A stretch of 64,000 nt of DNA, taken from Moraxellaceae bacterium AER2_44_116. GTDB taxonomy: Bacteria; Pseudomonadota; Gammaproteobacteria; Pseudomonadales; Moraxellaceae. The notes under the pieces were generated by a model. It searched no databases. It was given only the letters and a program-made list of their open reading frames with translations, and had not been told where the DNA came from. The DNA lies in NCBI GenBank assembly GCA_006546595.1, contig VIAD01000004.1, positions 62,001-126,000 of the forward strand. The letters are read 5' to 3'. Both the position numbers and the translations under genes were made by a program. How positions within the stretch are numbered: the first letter of the stretch is position 1; each line of letters starts with the position of its first letter. Shown here piece by piece: positions 52,794-60,248 of the stretch.

Positions 52794-53726
52794 ATGGCGG
52801 GTAGCAGTTTGTTGATGTTGATTGATGATATTGCCACGATTTTAGACGATGTTGCGCTAATGACCAAAGTAGCAGCTAAAAAAACATCGGGCGTATTAGG
52901 GGATGATTTAGCACTTAATGCCCAACAAGTCACAGGCGTAAAAGCAGATAGAGAATTACCTGTTGTCTGGGCGGTAGCCAAAGGTTCGTTTAAAAATAAA
53001 GCGATTTTAGTACCAGCGGCTTTGCTGATAAGTGCTTTTGCGCCGTGGGCCATTATTCCCTTATTGATGTTAGGCGGCGCGTTTTTGTGTTTTGAAGGGG
53101 TAGAAAAACTGCTACATCCTTTATTACACGGCCATGATGAAGATGCGGCGCATCATCAAGCCTTAGTCGGCGCATTAGCCAATCCTCAAGTCGATATGGT
53201 GGCTTTTGAGCAAGAAAAAGTCAAAGGCGCGATTCGTACGGACTTTATCTTATCGGCTGAAATTATTGTCATCACTTTGGGCACAGTGGCGACCGCGACT
53301 TTTTTCAATCAAGTGATTGTCTTAGTGGGCATTGCCATTATTATGACGGTGGGTGTTTATGGCCTAGTCGCAGGTATTGTCCGTCTGGATGATATGGGTT
53401 TGTATTTAAGCCAACAACAGAGTGTCGCTAAACAGAAATTAGGTGCATTTTTATTGATTTTAGCTCCTTATTTAATGAAGTTTTTATCGGTTGTTGGTAC
53501 AGCCGCAATGTTTATGGTGGGGGGTAGTATTTTAGTGCATGGTTTATCACCTGTGCATCATCTGATTGAGCATTGGGTGGAAGTTGTCAGTGGTTTTGCC
53601 CTTATTGGTGGTTTGCTGCACGTCATTATGCCGACTCTTTTTGATATGTTGGTGGGTGTGATTGCAGGGGCTATGGTGTTAGCGGTGGTGACGATGGGTA
53701 GCCGTTTTATGCCTAAACATGCTTAA
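52794..53726 (+). CDS. DUF808 (YedI) family inner-membrane protein
   Basis: A 310-residue membrane protein. MAGSSLLMLIDDIATILDDVALMTKVAAKKTSGVLGDDLALNAQQVTGV is the very conserved N-terminus of the DUF808/YedI family. Several membrane segments follow (ILVPAALLISAFAPWAIIPLLMLGG, IVLVGIAIIMTVGVYGLVAGIV, FLLILAPYLMKFLSVVGTAAMFMVGG and a C-terminal LVGVIAGAMVLAVVTMG). The function is unknown. It overlaps the convergent DUF4124 gene by four bases. Confidence 0.92.
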   Translation: MAGSSLLMLIDDIATILDDVALMTKVAAKKTSGVLGDDLALNAQQVTGVKADRELPVVWAVAKGSFKNKAILVPAALLISAFAPWAIIPLLMLGGAFLCFEGVEKLLHPLLHGHDEDAAHHQALVGALANPQVDMVAFEQEKVKGAIRTDFILSAEIIVITLGTVATATFFNQVIVLVGIAIIMTVGVYGLVAGIVRLDDMGLYLSQQQSVAKQKLGAFLLILAPYLMKFLSVVGTAAMFMVGGSILVHGLSPVHHLIEHWVEVVSGFALIGGLLHVIMPTLFDMLVGVIAGAMVLAVVTMGSRFMPKHA

Positions 53727-54175
53727 CGGCAATTTTGTTTAAAAGACTGAGCAACACGTTTTTCTACTGTCTCACGTTCTGATTCAGGTAGGTAATTTCG
53801 GCTGCCATCTTTATTGGTTGTATAAAGCGAGCCTGTCCGTACGGTTGACATTATAGAGGCAGATTTATTACACGTTTCTCGTAGTCTTTCCTTTCTTTCT
53901 GCGAGTTTCTCGGCTAGTTTTGCGTTTTTTGCGTTGCGCGAGTCTTCAAAAACATCAAGCATCTTTTGTTGTCGTTGTTTGATCTCTTGAGGACTAACAT
54001 CTAGCTGACTACTACTACGAGGTGTACTAGGTAAGTTCAGTGTTTCAACGTTGGCCGATTCAGGGACTTTATCGCCAAAATGCGTTTTGCCATCGGCATC
54101 AACCCATTTATACACATCTGCCTGTGCCGCGAAACTGAATAGTAACGAACAAATGACTACGCTAAGATGTAACAT
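53723..54175 (-). CDS. DUF4124 domain-containing exported protein
   Basis: A 150-residue protein with signal peptide MLHLSVVICSLLFSFAAQA and then the DUF4124 motif DVYKWVDADGKTHFGDKVPE. A charged helical region follows (EIKQRQQKMLDVFEDSRNAKNAKLAEKLAERKERLRETC). It is periplasmic and of unknown function. A longer reading from 54367 would cross the amtB terminator and is rejected. Confidence 0.85.
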   Translation of the reverse strand: MLHLSVVICSLLFSFAAQADVYKWVDADGKTHFGDKVPESANVETLNLPSTPRSSSQLDVSPQEIKQRQQKMLDVFEDSRNAKNAKLAEKLAERKERLRETCNKSASIMSTVRTGSLYTTNKDGSRNYLPESERETVEKRVAQSFKQNCR

Positions 54176-54213
54176 CGTAAATGACTCAATCGTTGATTTT
54201 GAGAAAAATACCA

Positions 54214-54245
54214 TAAAAAAAACGGAGGCATAAGCCTCCGTTTTT
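54214..54245 (-). terminator. Rho-independent terminator of glnK-amtB
   Basis: AAAACGGAGGC, ATAA loop, GCCTCCGTTTT with a T tract on the minus strand, just after the amtB stop. Confidence 0.88.
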
Positions 54246-54260
54246 CTGTGCGTCAACAAA

Positions 54261-55763
54261 TTAATCGTTGTAAGCACGCTCACCGTGTGAGGTAACATCC
54301 AAACCGATACGCTCTTCTTCTTCGCTAACACGCAAGCCGATAGTAATATCAACCAGTTTGTAAGCAATAAACGCTGTCACACCAGACCATACAACAGTCG
54401 TTAGTACACCAATTGCTTGGATTTTAACTTGACCAAGGATGCTATAGTCAGCAGCAACACCATTAGCCACGTAATCCCAGATTCCTAAACCACCCAATGA
54501 AGGAGCAGCAAAGACACCTGTTAATAACGCCCCTAAGATACCACCCACACCATGCACACCGAACACATCTAAGGCATCATCAGCACCCAAAAGACGTTTT
54601 AGGGAGTGAACACCCCACAAGCAGACAACACCCGCAATTAAACCAATCGCTAATGCGCCGTTTGCGCCGACAAAACCACAGGCAGGCGTAATGGCGACTA
54701 AACCACCAACCGCACCTGATGCAGCACCCAACATAGAGGGCTTGCTTTTGAAAATCCACTCCGTCAACATCCAAGAAACAGCAGCGGCAGCAGTTGCTAA
54801 CCATGTATTGAGAAAGGCTAAACCAGCAACACCATTAGCTTCTAAAGCAGAACCTGCGTTAAAACCGAACCAACCGAACCACAGTAATGCTGAGCCAATC
54901 ATGGTCATGACCATATTGTGCGGTAACATCGCTTCTCTACCGTAGCCAAGGCGTTTACCAATCACATAAGCACCCACTAAACCAGCAACAGCCGCATTGA
55001 TATGAACAACCGTACCGCCTGCAAAATCTAATGCGCCTTTTTGGAATAACCAGCCCGCAGTTGCACCCGCAGCGGCAGCAGCATCGGCATCAGTATAAGC
55101 ATCAGGACCAGCCCAGTACCAAACCATGTGTGCAATGGGTAAGTAAGAAATCGTAAACCAAATCACCATGAATGCCAAAATACCTGCAAATTTTGCCCGT
55201 TCAGCAAATGCACCAACAATCAAACAACAGGTAATTGCGGCAAATGCACCTTGGAAAACGATATAAATCATTTCGTGAATGGGCGTAGCTTTATTCCACG
55301 AGGCTGCTAATGAGTCCGCCGTGACACCATTAAGGAATACTTTATCAAGTGAGCCAAAGAACGCATTACCTTCGGTAAACGCAATACTGTAGCCATAAAC
55401 CATCCACAACACGGTAATGACCGAAAACACCGTAAAGACCTGCATCAATACCGACAGCATGTTTTTCTTGCGAACTAAACCACCGTAAAACAACGCTAAA
55501 CCAGGTAACGACATTAAAATAACAAACGCAGAACACATCATTAAAAATGCGTCGTCGCCTTTGTTCGCAGTGGGAGCAGGGGCAGCGGCGACAGGTGCAG
55601 CTTCAGCGGCAGCAGGTTCGGCAACAGGCGCAGGTGTGGCAGCAACAGGAGCAACTTCTGTGACTGTTGCGGTTGTTGTTGGGGCAGCGGTTTCTTCCGC
55701 GTATAAAGGCGCAGCACTAAGCAGTGCGCCACTCAAACTGAGGGCGAGCAGGATTTTTTTCAC
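54261..55763 (-). CDS. amtB: Ammonium transporter AmtB
   Basis: A 500-residue protein. A signal-like start (MKKILLALSLSGALLSAAPLYA) precedes an unusually long Ala/Pro/Val/Thr-rich stretch (about residues 23-68). Eleven membrane segments follow, with ALFYGGLVRKKNMLSVLMQ, GGTVVHINAAVAGLVGAYV (pore His) and FGVHGVGGILGALLTGVFA (second pore His). It conducts ammonium and is blocked by GlnK, whose gene lies 54 bases upstream in the same operon. Confidence 0.95.
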   Translation of the reverse strand: MKKILLALSLSGALLSAAPLYAEETAAPTTTATVTEVAPVAATPAPVAEPAAAEAAPVAAAPAPTANKGDDAFLMMCSAFVILMSLPGLALFYGGLVRKKNMLSVLMQVFTVFSVITVLWMVYGYSIAFTEGNAFFGSLDKVFLNGVTADSLAASWNKATPIHEMIYIVFQGAFAAITCCLIVGAFAERAKFAGILAFMVIWFTISYLPIAHMVWYWAGPDAYTDADAAAAAGATAGWLFQKGALDFAGGTVVHINAAVAGLVGAYVIGKRLGYGREAMLPHNMVMTMIGSALLWFGWFGFNAGSALEANGVAGLAFLNTWLATAAAAVSWMLTEWIFKSKPSMLGAASGAVGGLVAITPACGFVGANGALAIGLIAGVVCLWGVHSLKRLLGADDALDVFGVHGVGGILGALLTGVFAAPSLGGLGIWDYVANGVAADYSILGQVKIQAIGVLTTVVWSGVTAFIAYKLVDITIGLRVSEEEERIGLDVTSHGERAYND

Positions 55764-55817
55764 GATGGTTTCTCCTCGTGAGTGCCAAAATGGGAAAAAT
55801 AAAACGAATTTTTATGC

Positions 55818-56156
55818 TTAGACCGCGTCCGCGCCTGTTTCGCCTGTGCGAATGCGAATCACTTGTTCTAAGGAGCTGACAAAGATTTTACCGTCACCAA
55901 TTTTGCCTGTATTAGCCGCTTTGGTAATGGCTTCAATCACTTGGTCAACTAAGTCGTCACCGATGGCGACTTCGATTTTAACTTTAGGCAGAAAATCAAC
56001 CACATATTCTGCACCACGATACAATTCCGTATGACCTTTTTGACGGCCAAAACCTTTGACTTCGGTAACAGTAATTCCCTGTACACCAATGTCGGATAAG
56101 CCTTCGCGAACATCATCAAGCTTGAATGGTTTGATGACGGCAGTAACCAGTTTCAT
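55818..56156 (-). CDS. glnK: Nitrogen regulatory protein P-II
   Basis: A 112-residue trimeric signal protein. MKLVTAVIKPFKLDDVREGL starts the fold. The T-loop GRQKGHTELYRGAEYVVDF carries Tyr51, the uridylylation site, and GKIGDGKIFV binds nucleotide. The ATG at 56156 has AAGGAG seven bases upstream, and an ATG one codon earlier is possible. Being adjacent to amtB marks it as GlnK-type: it senses 2-oxoglutarate, ATP and ADP and gates AmtB. Confidence 0.95.
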   Translation of the reverse strand: MKLVTAVIKPFKLDDVREGLSDIGVQGITVTEVKGFGRQKGHTELYRGAEYVVDFLPKVKIEVAIGDDLVDQVIEAITKAANTGKIGDGKIFVSSLEQVIRIRTGETGADAV

Positions 56157-56213
56157 CATGTAACTCCTTAGAAGAATCTTGAGTTGACGCATTTCATCGA
56201 AATTAGTGCATTT

Positions 56214-56229
56214 TGCGAGCATTAAGCCA
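56214..56229 (-). promoter_or_regulatory. Sigma-54-type promoter of glnK-amtB
   Basis: On the minus strand TGGCTTAATGCTCGCA has GG and GC spaced as in the -24/-12 consensus (TGGC-N8-TTGCA, one mismatch in the -12 half). Start would be near 56202, about 46 bases before glnK. NtrC control is therefore likely but not shown. Confidence 0.6.
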
Positions 56230-56282
56230 CTAAAAGCGGCTGCAATGTGAGCAAATAAGCGATAACCGCGTCAGCTCTAAAA

Positions 56283-56318
56283 GAGCCACCTTCCGAAAGG
56301 GGGTAAGGAAGGTGGCTA
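56283..56318 (-). terminator. Hairpin terminator of the porin gene
   Basis: GCCACCTTCC and GGAAGGTGGC form a 10-base stem just after the porin stop, followed on the minus strand by TCTTTT. Confidence 0.7.
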
Positions 56319-56332
56319 AAAGCGTTTAAGTC

Positions 56333-57046
56333 TTAGAAGCCTTTAGTCATCGTGACGACAAAACGGCCTTGGCACAAAGCACCGCCACAGTCTTTTTCGT
56401 CAATATCAGAACCGATGTAAGCACCTTCAAACGTTAAGCCACCCATTGATTTGGATGCTGCAAGTTTGTAGTCCATGTAACCGTCATCCGTACCTGTTGT
56501 TGCCAATGCTTGTGTCATCATGGCAGCACTGTCGAATTTGTTCATACCCAAGCTAGCAGATAGGCCAACACCAGAAACTTCAGTGCTGTAGCTGACATAA
56601 ACGTACATGAATTTGTCGCTTTTGTTAAAATAATCAGGGCTATAGTTCAGACCCAATTTTGCACCCATGGTGTTAACAGAAGCGTAAACTTCATCATAAG
56701 CCAGTGGATCGTTGCTAGATGGATAGTTGTAACGCATCACACCCACGTCATAGCCCACTTCGCCTGCTTTGCCGCTATAGCCGAGTAATGTGTCTAACTC
56801 TAGGCCGCCATTGATTGCACTGATGTTAGAACCCCATAAAGACGCATAAGCACCACTTTCATGAGTAAATGTCATGCCAACTTGTGCTGCGCCTGTATTT
56901 GATGTTTGCGAAACACCACGAAACAGGTAATCTGAGGTGAGGGCAGCAGAGCCAGTCACTGTGACAGGATCAGCCGCAGTGGCATGAGCAGTAGCCAATA
57001 ATAAAGAGCTAGTTAACAAAGCGTTGGCTAAAAGAGAAAGTTTCAT
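56333..57046 (-). CDS. TorF-family putative porin
   Basis: A 237-residue outer-membrane protein. The signal peptide MKLSLLANALLTSSLLLATAHA is followed by VTGSAALTSDYLFRGVSQTSN, the TorF (TIGR02001) start. Many beta strands follow, with a C-terminal Phe in RFVVTMTKGF. Genes of this family are commonly next to glnK-amtB, as here, hinting at a role in nitrogen-compound uptake. It contains a Cys pair (CGGALC) near the end. Confidence 0.85.
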   Translation of the reverse strand: MKLSLLANALLTSSLLLATAHATAADPVTVTGSAALTSDYLFRGVSQTSNTGAAQVGMTFTHESGAYASLWGSNISAINGGLELDTLLGYSGKAGEVGYDVGVMRYNYPSSNDPLAYDEVYASVNTMGAKLGLNYSPDYFNKSDKFMYVYVSYSTEVSGVGLSASLGMNKFDSAAMMTQALATTGTDDGYMDYKLAASKSMGGLTFEGAYIGSDIDEKDCGGALCQGRFVVTMTKGF

Positions 57047-57291
57047 AATGACCCCGTACGTCGTTTAAGTTAAATAAACAGTAAGATTAATTTGTCCACG
57101 GTTTCTTATATGCAGGGGTCGTGCCAACTTCTGTGAAGTCTTGTCAGTAAAGGTTTCTTTGGCTGATATGAATGCTTACAATTAGTAAGGGCGAAAAAAA
57201 TGATGCAGGAAGAGAGACTGAAGGTGCTAATTTGGTGCAAATATCAGTGTTTTTTATTGTTTTGGTGCGTTTTTTAGGCGAGGTAATGACA

Positions 57292-57546
57292 ATGTTGGAT
57301 AATTTGGTGCAAAAAGTGCGTGAGCAGGTGCGTGATCGTTATCTACAGAGTAACCAATCGGGGTTATGGCAGGAACTAGATAAAAACTTACAGGCGGTAT
57401 TGCAAGAAACCTTCGCCAAGATGGAGTTGGTGAATCGTGAGGAGTTTGATCGTCAAACAGTGCTTCTTTCTGAGGCACGGCAAAAACTAATGGCATTACA
57501 AGCGCAGTTGAAGACTTTGGAACAGCAAGTAAAGTCAGTACAATAG
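57292..57546 (+). CDS. ubiK: Ubiquinone biosynthesis accessory factor UbiK (BMFP family)
   Basis: An 84-residue protein from the ATG at 57292, with GAGG eight bases upstream. MLDNLVQKVREQV...LWQELDKNLQAVLQETFAKMELVNREEFDRQTVLLSEARQKLMALQAQLKTLE shows the family's amphipathic start and C-terminal coiled coil. UbiK assists the soluble ubiquinone assembly complex with UbiJ. Longer readings from 57172 lack support. Confidence 0.9.
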   Translation: MLDNLVQKVREQVRDRYLQSNQSGLWQELDKNLQAVLQETFAKMELVNREEFDRQTVLLSEARQKLMALQAQLKTLEQQVKSVQ

Positions 57547-57557
57547 ATGGCCTGTAG

Positions 57558-57576
57558 GGGCGAAAATTTTTCGCCC
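57558..57576 (+). terminator. Hairpin after ubiK
   Basis: GGGCGAAAA directly followed by TTTTTCGCCC, a near-perfect palindrome that can end ubiK transcription. Confidence 0.6.
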
Positions 57577-57638
57577 ATCAAGATCACCGTAACAATACGA
57601 ATGGAATCAGCGTTTATCTTATTAAGGAAGATCGTTTT

Positions 57639-58535
57639 ATGTCTCTTGCTTTGGTCTATACCCGTGCTGCGTTGGGCTTAAACGCGCCTTTAGTCACTGT
57701 CGAAGTCCATTTAAGTAATGGCTTACCCGCATTAGCCATTGTTGGTCTGCCCGAAGCGGCAGTGCGTGAAAGTAAAGATCGTGTCCGCTCGGCACTGATT
57801 AATGCAGGTTTTGAATTTCCTCAGCGTCGTCTCACCATTAATTTAGCACCTGCCGATTTACCCAAAGAAGGGGGGCGTTTTGATTTGCCGATTGCCTTGG
57901 GTATTTTGGCGGCCAGTGGTCAAATTTCGGTAGAAAGCTTGCAGCAACGTGAGTTTTTAGGCGAATTAGCATTAACGGGCGAGTTACGCCCCATTTTAGG
58001 CGTGTTGTCAGCGAGTTTAGCCGCGACTAAAGCACAGCATCAATTATTTGTGCCCGACGAAAACGCTGCCGAGGCGGCTCGTCCCAAAGATGCTCATATT
58101 TATGGTGTGAAAGATTTAGCGAGTTTATGTCGGCATTTATCGGGAGAAAATCCCTTTAGCCAAGCACAGGCAAGCTCCAATCTGAATACTCGCCCGTTAC
58201 CGGATTTAATTGATGTTAAAGGTCAACATCGAGCGCGTAGAGCCTTAGAAATTGCGGCGGCAGGTGGTCATTCTTTATTAATGATGGGGCCACCGGGGAC
58301 AGGTAAAACGTTATTAGCGTCACGGTTGCCCAGTATTTTACCACCCTTAGACGACGACACCAGTTTAGAAGTGGCAACCATTCATTCCGTAGCAGGACAA
58401 CAAGCGCATCCTTTTGGCGTTGCCCCATTTCGCGCGCCACATCACACGGCATCGGCGGCGGCTTTGGTCGGTGGCGGTGTCAATTCCATTAATAAGTTGG
58501 ACTATACAACGATGTTTTGGACTGTACATCAGTAA
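57639..58535 (+). pseudogene. comM: comM/yifB Mg-chelatase-like AAA+ ATPase, 5' fragment disrupted by insertion
   Basis: The first 280 codons are good ComM/YifB: MSLALVYTRAALGLNAPLVTVEVHLSNGLP, VGLPEAAVRESKDRVRSAL, DLPKEGGRFDLPIALGIL, and GPPGTGKT (residues 217-224). The family normally has about 500 residues and continues after VGGG with an ISLAHxGVLFLDELPEF Walker B part. Here the similarity stops at VGGG (277-280), and 18 unrelated residues lead to a stop. ComM promotes branch migration in natural transformation. The protein would lack its Walker B and be inactive. The 3' part is not in the window. Confidence 0.88.
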
Positions 58536-58556
58536 GCTGGACTGAGGCTAAGAAGA
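58478..58556 (+). mobile_element. Putative left end of a Tn7/Tn6022-like transposon in comM
   Basis: Right at the comM breakpoint the sequence begins TGT. Then TTGGACT (58497), TTGGACT (58517) and CTGGACT (58537) recur at exactly 20-base steps; the first two share TTGGACTRTACAWC. Three spaced binding sites behind a terminal TGT is how Tn7-like left ends look. comM is a known target of the Tn6022/AbaR family. The other end and the transposase genes are outside the window. Confidence 0.55.
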
Positions 58557-59092
58557 AAAGAGGGTTGATACTAGGGTATAGAGCTGCTCCTGTGACTCAA
58601 ATGAATTCCCCATAGAATTGTCGAGCTTGCTGTAAGTAGTAGGAGATTAGCAAAGCGTGTCCATAAGGTATTAGGCGGGAAAATGTGGGAATCGTTAATA
58701 AATAGAAGAAAAATAATTTGTTTATTTTGGGAAAATAAAAAAGGCCATCAACACACGATAGCGCAGCTCTAATTGCTGAAGTATGGGAGGTGTTGATGAA
58801 TTTTCATTGTATGCAAAGACTCAAAAATGATCAACTGCTTAACTGGAGCTTTACAAAAAAGACATAGTTGCTCCAGTATTGATTGGTTACTACGCTTTTA
58901 GGGGAAGTTGTTTAAGTCTCAGAATCAGTCTCTTCAACATAGGTTTAACCTACGTTTAAGTCAATATAAGACTGGTCAATGTAATAAGTTGTGCTGTCAG
59001 TAAAAATTATCGTGTTTGTCCGCTTGTTAAAGAATAAATGCTCAGTGTGACTGGAAAAAGCCCAGTTACTTGGGCTTTGCTCCAAAAGCGTC
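58557..59092. other. Gene-poor stretch inside the insertion
   Basis: About 540 AT-rich bases with no convincing gene. CATCAACAC (58746-58754) and GTGTTGATG (58790-58798) form a perfect 9-base dyad around a 35-base loop. AGGTTTAACCT, a palindrome, lies near 58940. No transposase remnants are recognisable. Confidence 0.4.
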
Positions 59093-59824
59093 TTATTTAT
59101 AATAGTTAAGGTCAACTGAGAGATGGCGGGATGCTAATACTATGGTTGTTAGGTATTTGCCGAGAGCTACTTTCTTACTCACCATTACCTTAACGCATTC
59201 AGCATGAGTGTCGAAATTAAGCCCACGCAAATACTCAGCAGATGCGGTAATCTCAGTACATTGACTAGGATCGTGTATATAGTCCCTTCCCATGTACATC
59301 AATGAAACTAATCGCTGAACAATTTGCTTGTTTAGGGCATTTAGGTAATCTTCAAGCGGTTTATCACTTGCATAGCCATTGCATAGTTCAATCACATCGT
59401 TAATAACCTGATAGATTTTCTTCTCCAAATTTTCGTTGGTAAGGTCTTGGTAAATAAAAGGAACACCAACTTTATGCAGATCAGCTAATTTTTGAGCTAC
59501 TGCTTTATAAAATTCGGCATCATTGTTGTTTGCAAAAAGATTTCCTTGGCAGTCTTTGGGCATTCTATCGCTTAGTATTTGCTCTGTTAGTGTCAGATTA
59601 CCACTTGGATGCATGCTAACGACTAACTTAACGCGTTCTAGTCCTTTATTATTCGGTGCTTCTTGCCGATTTGTTATGGCATGCCAGTTGGGGAAACCGT
59701 GTATTTGGGCTATTAATTCTTGGCAGGTAGCCAAATTCAGGTCATTGATGCCTTGCTTGATAAAGTCAGGTAAAATTCGCTTAAGATTTTTGGCCTGCTT
59801 TTTGATGTGTTCGATGGATGTCAT
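59093..59824 (-). CDS. Uncharacterised protein, 243 residues
   Basis: The N-terminus SIEHIKKQAKNLKRILPDFIKQGINDLNLATCQELIAQIHGFPNWHAI resembles the short helical domain (IKxxAKxLxxxL...QELxAxxHGFxxWxAL) found at the start of some glyoxalase-superfamily and plasmid proteins. The remaining 190 residues are mostly helical and have no family I know. It is read leftward, opposite to the genes that follow. As the first cargo gene inside the comM insertion it may be a stabilisation or defence gene, but this is a guess. Confidence 0.5.
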   Translation of the reverse strand: MTSIEHIKKQAKNLKRILPDFIKQGINDLNLATCQELIAQIHGFPNWHAITNRQEAPNNKGLERVKLVVSMHPSGNLTLTEQILSDRMPKDCQGNLFANNNDAEFYKAVAQKLADLHKVGVPFIYQDLTNENLEKKIYQVINDVIELCNGYASDKPLEDYLNALNKQIVQRLVSLMYMGRDYIHDPSQCTEITASAEYLRGLNFDTHAECVKVMVSKKVALGKYLTTIVLASRHLSVDLNYYK

Positions 59825-60248
59825 CTCTCGTCTCCAATTTCAGTCTAATGGTTCTTTAGGTAGCCCGCATACCCAAGTGACTGAAAATCAGTTACGAAGA
59901 TAAAAATACAAAAAGCCGATTCCCATTAGGATTCGCCCTTGCGGGCAGCGCGAGTTCGACAACCCGCTAGTAATTAGAGTGCCAAATAATGGCATATGAA
60001 TCAAGTATTAGTACCAGTTTTATACAAAAATATTTGGAGAAAGTATCGTCACATCCTTTGCTCACACCGCCTTTGTTCGCTCAGTCTTTTCAGGTGGTAC
60101 TTCCGTAGCGAACTGTTGTGACGTTATAAAAAGTCGGTATTTCGTTGTTATCTTTTAATTATTTAATACGAGTTCTTACATCGTTTGTTAAGACTGGTTA
60201 GAATGGACTCTTACTATAAAGTTATTATTAGTTGAGAGAGCTTTACTA
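59825..60248. other. Intergenic stretch before the 581-residue gene
   Basis: 424 bases between divergent genes. GCCCTTGCGGGC forms a small hairpin near 59935. The rest shows no gene. Promoters for both neighbours must lie here but none stands out. Confidence 0.35.

Noticed and set aside
54176..54367. Longer N-terminus for the DUF4124 protein
   Set aside because: It would cross the glnK-amtB terminator and extend into amtB, while an ATG at 54175 starts a proper signal peptide.
58796..58866. 23-codon frame MNFHCMQRLKNDQLLNWSF with GGAGG upstream
   Set aside because: Too short and without similarity that I recognise; it begins within the arm of a dyad, so the ribosome-binding-like GGAGG may be incidental.
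59925..59980. tRNA-like T-arm (GAGTTCGACAACCCGC)
   Set aside because: No matching acceptor, D or anticodon arms can be drawn around it, so it is not a tRNA gene.
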